DNA of 64,000 nt from Tubulanus polymorphus. Lineage: Eukaryota; Nemertea; Palaeonemertea; Tubulaniformes; Tubulanidae. Shown piece after piece: positions 8,560-52,915 of the stretch. A program made the translations under genes and the position numbers. The stretch lies in NCBI RefSeq assembly GCF_964204645.1, contig NC_134030.1:21705210-21769209 (forward strand). Direction: 5' to 3'. A model generated the notes under the pieces. The model was not told where the DNA came from and searched no databases. It worked only from the letters and a program-made list of their open reading frames with translations. The number at the start of each line of letters is the position of its first letter. Position 1 is the first letter of the stretch.

Positions 8560-11500
8560 ATGTAGATGAACCGACCGATGTGTTTACCAGGTGTTATCAT
8601 TATAGTGACTCATATTCTATTCATCCATTATTAGATCAAGCACATTCTAATGATCTTAAAATTTTTATCAATACGGTTTGTTCAATTCAGTTACTTTCAC
8701 TTTGTCTCACTTTAAACCCATGTTTTAGTCTCAGGTTTGCTGTTACACTTTTTTTCATTTAAAGGCCCACTGGCAGTATAAAAGCCCAATCAATGTCAGA
8801 CATGGCAGTATCTTTGAACCCGTGGAGCAGTGAGGAGCTCCAACGGTTGAAACTGGAATTATCCTATTTTCTCTGTCAGTTATCCGATTTGGATCCTCCT
8901 TTTTGTCAGACATATGTATTAATGCATAATATATTCATTTCTGCAGTCAAAATTATGTTTTAGGCCCTCCTCTTGGAGTAATTAAGCAATTTCGTTGGTA
9001 TTTTCTTCTAAGTATAAATCTTTGAATGACGTAAAGGGAGGAGTTATCCAGTGAATCAGTGTAGCTTGCACGGCACAGTAACAGTAACATGATACCCTAG
9101 GTCATCACTACACATAAACAAAAATATAGGCTAATTCATAGTACCTAAATCTCACTACAAAAATCTTTTTTCCCGATCAAGGAATCAGTCTGAAATTTCA
9201 TACACTTGTTAAGCTTTCTACCTTCAGTGTTATGCCAAAATTTCATCAAAATCGGATAAAAATTGATAATTTTTAAAAATCTCAAAATTTCGCCAAATTC
9301 TTTAATCTTGGTCCTTTTCTTACAGAAAATGATCACAAGCTTCAGATTTTCATCCCCAATAAGACTGCACCATTTAAAATTACCTCAGAACTTTATATGA
9401 AAATTTATGAATTTGTCAGATATTACAGTGTGTGACCTCTACAGTTACAATTGTGAGCCACCCTTACTCACTGTAAACATCATCAACATGTTAGTGTAGC
9501 TAGTGGGACGGCCCATCTCAAGTGCTTACCACCCGGTTAACTACTGCTCATACCAATGGGCCTTTAATCAGACGGTTCACAGATCATTTCGTGCCTCGAT
9601 AAGTACAAACCAATCACTTCGTGCCTCGATATTTACCAACCAATGATATGTAGATGAACCGACCGATGTGTTTTACCAGGTGTTATCATTATATTGACTC
9701 ATATTCTATTCATGCACAGCGTTTATCGTCAACTCAATACATTTTGTATAGTTCCATTATTCACCCTCTAAGGATTATATTTTAGTGGATACTTCCATTT
9801 TTCAAGATATTTCCTTCGGGAAAATGAGGATGTGAAATTAATAATTGATCGTTCAGATTTTTTGACTTTTCAAATGCATATCAAAATCGAGGATTAGTTG
9901 CTTTGTTTATGGATATTTAGAGTAGTTTCACTTTGTTTTTTTTTCATTAAGGTAAAAATCATTTCCTCCTTAAACTTTTCACATCTGGGTTTCGTTTCAT
10001 GAAAAGGTTTAAGATTTAGACAGTTAAATTTGAATTGCTCTCCTACAAACTTGAAGTTACCAATCATAGCAGCTGAACTTGAAATTCACTGTGTTTTGTA
10101 ATATTGGACCCTGAGCGAGACTCCTGGTTTTGATGTACACATGTCTTGTATGCAGTGACTATCCATCACTTGGACGTTACCAAAAATACAAATGAAATTG
10201 AAAATGCTGATCGAATTAATACTAGGAATAGTTCGTTAAAGGCCAAGTGCCCTCTAACTAGAAATAGAATATTGTATAAAACCTATTTTCTAAATGTGAT
10301 ATGTGTATAAATGATAAGTGTGTTACTAATTCTGATTTAAGTTTTAGCAACGCTATTTTTCCGCTTACGAGTCGTTTCGGGAACTAGCTCATTATAGATG
10401 ACGAAGACTACGATTTTTCAGTTGTTGATAATATTTATTCCAGACGCACTTGGTATGTGTCTGATATTTGATACAGACTCCAAGGCTGACTTCACGAAAG
10501 TGTCTGAGTGAATGAATGTGTCGGAGTGATTCTTCTGAATCTTACAAGTTATATACGATATTGGTTACAAAAAGAACATGTGACAGGCAGGTGACAGGTG
10601 CCAAATTGGTCATTGTTTAACACATTAGTGGGCATCTGTCTGAGCACGGATTAACGAATTACTAAACAAACAAATGGGCAGATAGTTATAGCATGGATAA
10701 AATAATAAGACTTAAGATACAATAATATCAAAGTAGAAATGGCTTTGTTATATTCTCCCTTATTACGTTTGGAAAGTTTTCGTCCTCGAAAATAAAAGAA
10801 ATATAATAAGTGGAATATAGAGACTGCTTGCTAAATATATGAAAGAGACTAGATATGACATTTAATTAATAAGAAAATTTAAGGAATTAAAATAAGCAAA
10901 TAATTGTTTTGTTACAAAGTAAAGCCATTACTGAGAAATAAGACTTTAAAGTCGGCTATTTTCACCAGTTTACCGTACACAGCAGGTGCACGTTTGTTGT
11001 GAAAAACCCACGATTTCTGACGTCATTGTAGTCTAACAGTCAAACGACTATTGTCATAATATGATCTATAAAACAGTTGTATCGAATTTCATGAAAATAA
11101 TAAACCATGAACTGACACCAGAAACCCTCATTCCGGTTGAAACACACATCTCTAATTGTACTTTTTAATTTTCTCATCATTCCGTTCATTTCAGTTACTT
11201 TCACTTTGTCTCATATCTAACCCATATGTTCGTCCCAGGTTTGATATGACGTATGTTTTCCAGTTAATCAAGATTTACAGGATTACTGTTTTAGTAGATG
11301 ATTTGAGTTTTATCTTATTTATATTCTGTTCATGCACAGCGTTTATCGTCGATCCATTACATATGTGTAGTTTCATTATTCACCCTCTAGAATTATATTT
11401 TCGATACTTTCACGTTTCCAGATATTTTCGTCAAACTGATTAAGGATCATGTACAATAAAAAATTGATCATGTAGTTTGTTTAACCTTTCGAATGCATAT

Positions 11501-11986
11501 CAGAATTTGGATTAGTTGTTTTGTTTATGGATACTTGGAGTAGTTTCACTTTTCGATATACAGTTTGTTTCATTGAGGAAAAACTCACTTCTTCCTAGAC
11601 TCCTTTCACATCAGAGTTTGGTTTCCTCTAGACGATTAAATTTGAAATCGATTACAAGTTTGAATTACTGTCCTCATCAAAAACCTAAGTCCTCAGCTAG
11701 ATAAAACTTCAAGTTTTCTTCACTTTTTTGTGTGAATTGGACCCTGACCTGCTAGTCTCTTAGACTCGGTGTACAGTAAGTTATTTGCAATAAAAAAACA
11801 TTAAACTCTTTTTGATGGAACCAATAATTTCCTATACTTTTTACGTACAGATATTTACATCTTTACAAGTGAACACGTCTCGTCTAAAGACTAAAATGTC
11901 CTTTGGAAGATCATTGTTTACTATTGTTTGTATGTGACGATGATCTGAAGTTTGTTTCTATATTTCTAGGTAATGAATGAATCAAG
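8560..11986 (+). promoter_or_regulatory. 5' flank of copy 1, paralogous to 51.1-53.5 kb
   Basis: Sequence on either side of the 801-bp MITE and in 11150-11986 is strongly similar to the flank of copy 2 (51142-52020 and 52950-53547), so the promoter lies in duplicated DNA. An acceptor (ttctag, 11970; atatccag in copy 2) stands 17 nt before both start codons, implying an upstream non-coding first exon that I cannot place. 10260-11150 is private to copy 1 and shows no gene. Confidence 0.5.
8763..9563. mobile_element. piggyBac-like MITE with TTAA duplication
   Basis: Ends AGGCCCACTGG and (inverted) AGGCCCATTGG are each flanked by TTAA (8759-8762 and 9564-9567). The paralogous flank of copy 2 (near 51320) has a single TTAA and no insert, which is a clean empty site. 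TTAA duplication is the piggyBac hallmark. No transposase is present. The 63-codon minus frame at 9145-9336 is not convincing. Confidence 0.8.
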
Positions 11987-44115
<32,129 letters not shown>

Positions 44116-44122
<7 letters not shown>

Positions 44123-44264
44123 TTCCAAGCCGTCGTTCCCCATAAGGGTTGATTTGACACTAAAATCAATTGTTGCATTGCAAGAAACAGGAGTTAACCG
44201 TCTATATGACAGTTTATGATCAAACGTTGTAGGGAACCCGTAACAACGACTGGTATTTAGACTA
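44116..44264. mobile_element. CTAG-ended MITE interrupting last exon of copy 1
   Basis: Inverted ends agtctagttccaagccgtcg and (complement) tagtctaaataccagtcgtt, with direct repeat GTACACA at 44109-44115 and 44265-44271. Same family as 18569-18640. Confidence 0.75.
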
Positions 44265-44457
44265 GTACACAGGATTATAACCGCCAGTCTCTAGTGGTGG
44301 CAGAGTCTGGGTGGAACTGGGTGTAACTCACAACTGTGGAACTGTGATTTGTATCACGCTATTATTAAGATGTTTGTTAATCTCTTTTTGATTGGCTTGA
44401 ATCATTGAGATTTTATACGAAAAGACGAAAAAGAAAAAAGAGATGAACACAGTTTCT

Positions 44458-44463
44458 AATAAA
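44458..44463 (+). terminator. Probable polyadenylation signal of copy 1
   Basis: AATAAA about 335 bp after the stop, in the same context as the copy 0 signal at 2152. Confidence 0.6.
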
Positions 44464-44469
44464 ATATTT

Positions 44470-45330
44470 ATCTTTGTTATTCGGTTGTATGTAATTTCTG
44501 CGCTATTTGATTAATGTAGATCATTGATTAATTATTGCTGTAACAATTAATTGTAATAATATTAATTAATCAAATAAATATATTTTCTGCTTTTATCTCT
44601 CATAAAAAACTGATTTCTCGTTTTTCCGCGTCGTATCTGGTTTTTTTCACTAGCGAGAAAACATCTCTTTGTTCTGCTGAAATCTGTGAAGGTTCACATT
44701 TGATTGTTTGACTTTTATCAGTCAAAATACTGAAATGTGCTAAAATATACAGTGTAACTGAAGTAGATGAAATACAGTGTAACTGATCTAAAGTGTAGCT
44801 GAAATACAGTGTAACTGAATGAATGCAGTATTGTACCGTAGTTGTAACTATATCCAGCAGAAATAAATTGTAAACGAAATTGCTTTTTGCTAAATCATCA
44901 GCGGTTGTTCTTGGGGAATATTAGGCCTACATTGTAGTCCAACTTACGCTGTATAACTGTATTATGATACAATGTAACAATGTAACTGGTTTACTGTTTT
45001 ACTATACATAAAATATGTGTTAAGTTAAAAACTGTAAAAATGCATCACTGATTGACTGAAGTATTATCATTGAAAAATTGTGATAATTTTTATTTCATTT
45101 GAAAAAGTTTTGTAAAAACGTGACATTTTATGAAACCATTGATGCGGTTTATAAGATCAGCTACTTGCGGACTCCTGGTAAAACTTTGTGCCGTGTTTTT
45201 TGCTAGAAATTGCTAATAATGTAACGTGCTAAATTTATTCATTTATCTATAAATTTATCCATATAGATAAAATCATTGTTTTCTTTTCTAGCAACTGCAG
45301 CCGGAGTAGAACCGACCCCGGGTCGGATGA
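44470..45330. other. 3' flank of copy 1, paralogous to copy 0 flank
   Basis: No gene. Shares several blocks with 2160-4570, here without the satellites. Confidence 0.6.
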
Positions 45331-45334
45331 GGTT

Positions 45335-45455
45335 GACACTTGGTCATGTCCAATCTTACCAATAGCTTCCCGTTAACCCCAACTCTAGCCGAATAGGACT
45401 CGAACCTAAAATCTTCAGCGTGCCAGCCGAGCACACTAACCACTAGACCATACAC
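45335..45455 (-). mobile_element. tRNA-derived SINE
   Basis: The minus strand reads tggtctagtggttagtgtgc (A box), an anticodon-arm-like stretch, then ggttcgagtcc (B box), followed by an unrelated body. Spacing fits a tRNA-derived SINE head; the acceptor stem does not pair, so it is not a working tRNA gene. Confidence 0.65.
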
Positions 45456-45459
45456 CAGT

Positions 45460-46150
45460 AGTTTGTAAGTGCGTGTCTGGTCAGTGTGGTGAACATTTAT
45501 CTGTGGTGACTATCAGTCGGGTGTGTGGTGACTGGTGACCATTCAGGTGCGGTGACTGGTGAGTCAGATGTGGATACACTATTCACTAACAATGCTCGCT
45601 CTATCATTCTGTGTTACAGTTACAGCAGTTTCAATGTAATTGTCAGGAAGTTCTAAGGAAGTCTCTCTTTTTCCATAGATGAAGTAGTCAAAATTACACC
45701 TTGTATCCATCTCTGAGACTTCTGCCTTCCCGACGTCGTGAATGTATTAATTTGACAATCTCTCGGAATTGATATCTTTTATTGTATTTCATTAAGATTT
45801 TCTAATTGATATCTAAAAGTTTGATAATTTTTTATTATTCAGTTTCTAAAAATGTATACCTTATTTTGAGTGGAATGGATTGATTTTAGTAGAGACCCGC
45901 AGTTTATGGAGCGTAGATGGATTATAAAAGTAATAGTTCATTGACTCCAATAGGTGTAAAATGCGATACATTGTTAAACCATTCTTGTCGTACGTGGCGT
46001 TGACCTCTTTTACCCGACCGGTATTTCTTCACACCTAAAGGTGCTCGCGCATGTCTCCCGTTATATCAAACGAGCACCGATACCTCTTGTGAAAAAATCA
46101 TGAAATTCAACGAAAAGCTTAAGATGTAACTGATTAAAGGTGAGTTTGTT
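45460..46150. other. Intergenic, no gene seen
   Basis: A short ggtgactgg-rich stretch at 45480-45570 and otherwise unremarkable AT-rich DNA. Confidence 0.4.
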
Positions 46151-46156
46151 GAAGTA

Positions 46157-46450
46157 TTTAACTCCACTCCAGTCGGATCTGTTCAACTAAGAGAGATAAC
46201 CGTTCAACTCTGAGATAACCGTTCAACTCAGAGATAACCGATCAACTCGGAGATAACCGATCAACTCGGAGATAACCGTTCAACTCGGAGATAACCGATT
46301 AATCAGAGATAACCGTTCAACTCGGATGTTGAAATATGTTTTTGCGGCAGTATCTAAGAAATACATATCATCCAACTCGGATATCCCTCATCAAGTCGGA
46401 CACGTTTTTTTGCGGTTCCAAAAGATCCGACTTGAGCGGAGTCTACTGTA
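46157..46450. mobile_element. pogo/mariner-like MITE with internal 19-bp repeats
   Basis: The right end complement tacagtagactccgctcaag + tcggatc matches the left end actccactccagtcggatc. Inside, about seven units of gagataaccgttcaactcg (46190-46325). Confidence 0.6.
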
Positions 46451-46838
46451 TTCAAGAATAAGAGTCAAACTTATAAACTAGGCCTATATGCCACAATTTC
46501 ATTATTCAATTTTCTGACCTAAATTCTAAAATTCTAGAGAAACTTTCGACGATTTTGAAATATTTTCTGAAAGCGGTGAAAATTCTGGATTTTGTCCAAA
46601 AAAATTTAGAAAGCAGTCACTACTTGTGCCCCTGGACTTTGGACCCCGGGGCTTATATGAAGGTCATACAATTATTGAAGGACGACCAGTGATTTTAACA
46701 CCTTTCGCTTCCTGCTCAACGCTTGAATATACTGAATGTATCACCGGCGCTGATCATCAAAATCTTATCTTTAACTTCCTCAATTATCAGACAAAGTGGA
46801 ACTCGATTTTTATCCTTTATTCTGTACTCTGTATCACA

Positions 46839-49800
46839 ATGATGAACACACGTTCGTTCTTGATAATATACACGATTTTATTACAACTTGGGAACTTAAA
46901 CAGCGCAGAAACATCTGGAAATAAGACGCATAATTCAAGTAAGTCACTCGAATCAATGATAGCTTTTCTGTTGTGTCGATTTCATAGATTTCTGTCGATG
47001 ATAATTCATGCACCTGAGGTATTACGCGCGTGACGTCACAGATAGTTTCACCGTCGGTGTTTGAGACTCCCGTACATAGGTCTAGCTATACTAACAAATA
47101 GGGGATTTATCAAGGGCCTGTCATGTAAATAAATTACCAAGAATTGAAGATGCTGCAGGCCCGTATGCTGCCTTTCTTTGTTGTGGGTAGTTCTCGAGTA
47201 CTGTATAGGAGGGGAGTGTTTTGTGGGGATTCCCCAAGAAAACTTTGATCACTAAAGTCGTCAGTTTGAATTCATTACGTGGCTAATTTATGTATAACTT
47301 TGAACAAACGACTGTGGAGGACGATACGTGATGGGAAATGTAGTCTAAAAATTCGGAACTAGAGATTTTGCTGGGGGGAGGGGGTCACGTGGTGGAAAAA
47401 GGACCTCAATAGATTATTCGAAGTTTGTGCGTTTTACTGTTTCATAGACTATTCATATTTATTTATTCGTTTCAGTGATTTATCCGAAGCCTGTTCCCGA
47501 TGGAAAACCCGATATTAAAAGAGAAGGACAGACGATTGAATATATTTGTAAAACACGTGTTAAATATCCTACAGTTATATTCCAACAGAAGAGAAGAGAT
47601 TCAGAACAATGGGAAACAATTCCAGACGAACTGCTTCGTATAACTAGAAATGTGAAACATATTACTTCTGCTTCACTAGAATTCAAAGCAGATTTCAAAC
47701 TGCACAATGGAACAACATTTAGATGTCTCGTTCTTAAGGAAGGCCAAACAGATTTTGATTATCTTCAATTCGATCTAATCGTAGTTCATCGAACTGGTAA
47801 GTAACAGTTTTAAAATGTGAACCTTCCCAGTCTGGAATCCTGCTACTAAATAAACATCGAATCTATCAAAACAAATTAATATTGAAACACAGCATCTCTG
47901 TTACTTTTAAATTACTTCGCAGTCAATTGCATGAATTTATAGTTTAGCAGCTACGTATCAAAAGTGCGTTTATTGTAGCGTATGACATGTACATTTTAAT
48001 GTATTCTGGAATTTATAGAAATAATTCTCAAATTGACGGCCATACGACTCGGCGTGAAATTCATATTTCTGTTTAACGGATGAATATAGCCGACAGTTTA
48101 ATTTGTTGTAGCTTCCTCTTTCATATACCCGTCATTTGTTCATCCATTTCTATCTCCATACAAACATATCTTCTTGTGTCAACTACTTATTTCAAGGTCG
48201 CTTGATTAGCTGTTGATTTTAGATTTTGTATATTTGATATCTAAAAACCTGAATTTCTTCATTTAAAAAGTAAAAAATTGTCGCCCGCGTCACTTTTGGA
48301 ATTTGGAATGAGGCTTTTTATTTTCGTCTTTTTATTTAAAAAGGGAGGTAAAAATAATAAGTATCGGCCGTTCTTGTCACTTTACAAAAAAGGGGTTGAT
48401 GAGAAAAAAACCATATTTCTTTGCGTGGCCTTAATGCACGCGTCAGTAAACTAACCAAACTAAACCAAACCACAAACAGTCTAAGTTACTTTCTTCATGT
48501 AATTGTTTTTCTCATTTCAGATTTGAATCAAATCCCGGCGACTGAAATCAGTAAATCAGGGTCAGTATCTATTTCACTTAGCGCACTACAAATAAATCAT
48601 ATTCTATATGTGAATCATTTCTTTGTTGTCGATGCTTTTTGTGAAATAATTTTGAATTGATATCTCACTCGTCTCATTGGCTTCCGATTAACAATTCACC
48701 AATCATTATTCATCTCAATTTTCACATTTTGCCACAAAAGGTAACAGTACGGGCAATTGCAAAATATGTGACCTCGATATCGCTACCACGAGCCCTGCCT
48801 TTTCACATCTGGGCCCAGTTGCACAGTCGTGACTTAAGTCCAAAAGTAGTCTTATCTCTTAAGACTAGTCTTAATTTCTTAGATTAGCTATAGAACTAAG
48901 TTGGTATTAGACTGGTCTTAAGTCTAAGCCATGACTATGCAACCGGCCTCTGTTCTGCTGATTTATCTTAATTGTAAATTTCGTCCTTTTCATTCAGAGT
49001 TCGTCTGCTTACTGCTGAAAATGTGGCCTCGAAAAACAAGGTCATTATAAATTTAAGTAATAATTCAACAAACTTGTCAAATAAAGTTCCCCGGATCCCA
49101 GACACAGAGTCGAATTAAACCCACTGAACTGTGAACCTTGATTTAGGATATAAAAGCGAATTGAATTTTGTAATATAAACTGAATGATTAATTGATTGAT
49201 ATTTGCAGCTTGTGTTGAGGTTTGATTCTATTCTGTTTGTTTCTAGTTTATACCCGCGAATTGTCATCCGGTATATTCTACATCCTTCGAGTTTTCCTTT
49301 TTTTCTTTCTCTGACCAAATCGGTATACAGACTGGACTGGACCACAAACCTGACTGGACCATGATGATAATTTACATCGCTTGTGGAGCTATCGGTTTCC
49401 TCCTCGTCATCGTTATCATCGTTGTCATCGTCATTTGCAGGTTTGTACTCAATAATCTCGGGCAGATTTCATATCTGAGATAATCCCCCTATGACGTCAT
49501 ATTAAAACGTGAAATAATTTGATAAATCAGTGACGTTTTCCAAAAAGATGTCTTCATTCGTAAAATTTGTATCTACCTATGCGCCGATTACTGGCTGAGT
49601 CAATCTCAAATCAGCAGGAATAATTCAATATAATGACCGAAATATCCGAAATCTAAAATCTCTTCACCGCTTAAATTACCCATGTTTCAGACGCAGGCTA
49701 TTGCCGGGTGAAGGTCGTGTGGAGGTTGCGACACCGCAGGTACTCGACGTCTATGACGAGTTGTATGATGACATAGATTCTGTTACTGTAACTGACAAAC

Positions 49801-50201
49801 TGCACACCAGCGATCAGAAAGTTACTACAGATCCGTACGCGAATATCGAGACCGGCAACGACAAAGACACAACTCCGTACATGGATATGGCAGCCGCGAA
49901 GGGTAAAGACACACCTTCATATATAGATATGGAAGCCGGGAAGGGCAAAGACACAACTCCTTATATGGATATGGGACCCGGGATAGAAGAGGATACGTAC
50001 AGGAGTACGGAAACCGGGAAGGACAAACACACAACTCCTTACATGAATACCGGAGCCGAGAAGCGCAAAGATAGACATAGTTACGTGAATACGGAAGCCG
50101 GAAAGGCGCGCCATTTGAAGAAAGATACTGATGAACCCGTGAAAGATGATGTTGAACTTTATTCTTACGCTACTGTTCAATATACTCGCAATAGGCGTTA
50201 G
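46839..50201 (+). CDS. Single-Ig membrane receptor with tyrosine-repeat tail (gene B)
   Basis: Six exons: 46839-46938, 47476-47796, 48521-48560, 48998-49040, 49331-49440, 49691-50201; 1,125 coding nt, 374 residues. Signal peptide (MNTRSFLIIYTILLQLG core), one Ig domain of the same type as the third domain of copies 1 and 2, a stalk of about 28 residues, a transmembrane helix at about 179-204, and a cytoplasmic tail from 205. The tail has Tyr at 254, 268, 282, 296, 308, 322 and 336 (mostly 14 apart) in YANI, YMDM, YIDM, YMDM, YRST, YMNT and YVNT, plus YATV at 364. In animals YxxM binds PI3-kinase p85 SH2 domains and YxN binds Grb2. The two stalk exons are the least certain, with weak donors. 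It lies between two long-tailed receptors on the same strand. Confidence 0.75.
47476..47796 (+). CDS. Gene B exon 2: Ig domain
   Basis: 321 nt, phase 1-1. Cys in EYICKT and FRCLV; motifs TVIFQQKRRDSEQW and FKADFKLHNGTTF match the third Ig exon of copies 1 and 2. N-glycosylation-like NGT. Confidence 0.85.
48521..49040 (+). CDS. Gene B exons 3-4: stalk (tentative)
   Basis: 48521-48560 ends phase 2 at gtcagta and 48998-49040 ends phase 0 at gtcatt. This pair keeps the frame into the transmembrane exon, whose frame requires incoming phase 0. An alternative donor at 48551 (phase 1) leads to a stop. A palindromic MITE lies in the intron between them. Confidence 0.5.
48811..48950. mobile_element. 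Palindromic MITE (cttaagac family)
   Basis: Ends gggcccagttgcacagtcgt and (complement) gaggccggttgcatagtcat, with cttaag inverted pairs. Related to 7922-8050. Confidence 0.75.
49331..49440 (+). CDS. Gene B exon 5: transmembrane segment
   Basis: 110 nt. A strong pyrimidine tract precedes acceptor tatacag. Encodes TGLDHKPDWT then a helix of about 26 hydrophobic residues ending VIC, phase 2 donor gtttgt; the following codons are RRR, a stop-transfer signal. Confidence 0.8.
49691..50201 (+). CDS. Gene B exon 6: cytoplasmic tyrosine-repeat tail
   Basis: 511 nt to TAG at 50199-50201. Contains a degenerate 42-nt (14-residue) repeat of the KDTTPYMDM + xAxKG type. It opens with paired tyrosines in DVYDELYDDI and ends ELYSYATVQYTRNRR. 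The unbroken 170-codon frame and preserved Tyr and +3 positions argue for selection. Confidence 0.85.
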
Positions 50202-51140
50202 AGGGCGCCGCTGAGCAAACAACGACTGATTATACATATGTAAAACAAAAGGCTAGAAACCATTGATACCTTTTCTTTCATAATCTGCTGAGCTTTAAAG
50301 TTGAATCAGCTGCACGCATACATTATTTCTTTCTAAGAATAACAGATCCGGCAGTTTTAGAAATGAACTGCCTACATATCTTATTGCAGTTTACAAAAAT
50401 GCCCCGGTCGACTAGGAGAAACAATTAGATATGATTTATTAGCCTAGTTTCTAAGTTTTTGATATGTACCAGTAGTGCATTTGATGATCAAACTAAGGAA
50501 CATCAATTCACTTCGACAATCATTCAAATTCCACTTTTAGCAAATGAAGATTAAGTGAAATTGCGATGTCAAATGCTTCAGTTTACAGGGCAGTATTTAA
50601 ACTGTGAAAGTATAAATTCATGATATTCAGCTCTACCGATGGCCTCGTAGACTCTTATGAGGACTTAAGTTTTTTTAAGTGTCAAATTGACATGTCAATT
50701 ATCTTCATGGGCGGATCCAAGTAAGGCCGAAACCGCCTCCCCTTATCTATTTTGCCAAGAAAATATTTTCACAACCCGGATTAGGAATGTAGCAAATATA
50801 GTAGAAAGTCTTTGTCATTCATTTTGTTCTTGATTTACTCTAGATGCCCCCAGAAAATGATCAATTCCTGATTCCCCTAAAAAGATATATAAAATATGGT
50901 ATAAAATCCGTCAGTCTTATTCTTTTCTTGATGATTCATTTTCTTATTTCCTCTTTTACTACTTCGGTCAAACAAGATACATTACACGATGGTAAAAGCT
51001 TTCCTAAAATAGATGTGCTTTAAGATTTCATTCAGAAGTATCGACAGGATGAGGATTCCGGAATACTGAACGGTCAAACATTCCACATTGCTGGGACAGT
51101 GAACTTCAAAGCTCTATTGCCAAATGACCTTCTTGGAGAC
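50202..51140. other. 3' flank of gene B, no gene seen
   Basis: No clear AATAAA close to the stop. A lone hAT-like end (gggcggatccaag) at about 50710. Confidence 0.4.
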
Positions 51141-52027
51141 AGGTTTGACTAGAGGTGTTATCATTTATATCGACTCATATTCTATTCATCCATTATAAGA
51201 TCAAGCACATTCTAATGATCTTAACATTTTTATTAATATGTTCATTTCAGTTACTTTCACTTTGTCTCACTTTAAACCCATGTTTTAGTCTCTGGTTTGC
51301 TGTTACACATTTTTTCAGTTAATCAGACGGTTCACAGATCATTTTGTGCCTCGATAAGTACAAACCAATCACTTCGTGCCTCGATATTTACTAACCAATG
51401 ATATGTAGATGAACCGACCGATGTGTTTTACCAGGTGTTATCATTATATTGACTCATATTCTATTCATGCACAGCGTTTATCGTTGACTCAATACATTTT
51501 GTATAGTTCCATTATTCACCCTCTATGGATTATATTTTAGTGGATACTTCCATTTTTCAAGATATTTTCTTCGGGCTGATAGAACATCTTATGTGAAGTT
51601 AACAATTGATCGTTCAGATTTTTTTGACTTTTTAAATGCATCAGAATCGAGGATTAGTTGCTTTGTTTATGGATATTTAGAGTAGTTTCACTTTGTTTTT
51701 TTTCATTAAGGTAAAAATCATTTCCTCATTAAACTCTTTTCACATATGGGTTTCGTTTCATGAAAAGTTTTAAGCTTTAGACAGTTAAATATGAATTGTT
51801 GTCCTCATTACAAACTTGAAGTAACCAATCATAGCAGCTGAACTTGAGAGATTCGAGTTATTTTTACTCTGTTTTGTAATATTGGACCCTGAGCGAGACT
51901 CCTGGTTTTGATGTACACATGTCTTGTATGCAGTGACTATCCATCACTTGGACGTTACCAAAAATACAAATGAAATTGAAATGCTGGTCGAATTAATGCT
52001 AGGAATAGTTCGTTAACTCATTTCTAG

Positions 52028-52126
52028 CCTAGGAATCGAATTGACGTTTCGTCTTCGTGGTTCTCCACTTCCGCGACGATTCTAAAATGAGAACTACTAA
52101 AACGAAACGTAATTTCGATTCCTAGG
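52028..52126. repeat. Foldback: cctaggaatcgaattgacgt inverted pair
   Basis: Arms of about 25 bp (cctaggaatcgaa...acgtttcgt and complement) around a 50-nt centre. Confidence 0.75.
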
Positions 52127-52249
52127 TAGTTAAAGAAATACGATCTTATTCCTAGAATTAATTCGGCCATCATATCACAAACCCACAATCAGTCGCTTGC
52201 CGGCTCTGTCAAGACTGAAGATCCTTTCAGAATCGAATCAATACCAAGA

Positions 52250-52915
52250 TTAGATAAGATAAGATATTTATTTCACTCCAACCATAAGAATGGTACATGG
52301 AGGCAAGATTGAATAAAAACTATGAACAATAAAAATCTACAAATAAACAGAATTACATGTTTTTTATATGTAAGTTCATTCAATTTCAATCGTGCGATAA
52401 GATAAGAAGATAAGCTTTTTGCATTTCGCTCCAACCATGATACTGGTACATGGAGGCAAGATTGAATACAAAATATGAGATATAAAAATTTACGAAACAT
52501 TAACAGAATTGTATGCATATATACATACAGACAAAACAAATGGGAAAATAATTCTATAACAAAGTTAAGATCCAATTTTTCAGTAAAACTATTTACAGAC
52601 AAAGCAAGTACAGAGATTGAATTATGTACAGCAAAATGTACCACACGTATATACATATACATATACATAATTTACTGGTGGGATTTTTATAAAATTAAAC
52701 CGAACTCGATAAATTTAGCTATTTGTGGGGTAGGATTCGTTAACATTTCAAAGTTTCTGGATGTACTTAAATGGATGGAATTATCTCGCATATCATATAA
52801 CATAAATGAAATGCAGGTCATCTCCTCTCTGACTACGTTACAGGCGGGGCACAGTCTTTCACTTCTGTATGAGCGTTCGATCGATTATCTACCGGTAACA
52901 AATAGGAACCAATTC
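52250..52915 (-). pseudogene. LINE 3' end with (gataa)n tail
   Basis: The minus frame contains SYRSERLCPACN...FMLYDMRDNS, matching the R-x-C-P-x-C ... C-x-x-Y-x-x-R zinc-knuckle-like end of many LINE ORF2 proteins, with an upstream stop. Its 3' part is duplicated in tandem (52270-52390 and 52420-52500) and ends in gataagataa repeats typical of LINE tails. Dead copy. Confidence 0.6.

Noticed and set aside
45376-45450. Functional tRNA gene on the minus strand
   Set aside because: A and B boxes are present, but the acceptor stem does not pair and a SINE body follows.
48521-48660. Gene B ending at the TGA at 48658
   Set aside because: Would leave a soluble Ig protein and strand a well-formed transmembrane exon and tyrosine tail downstream. 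Kept only as a possible read-through isoform.
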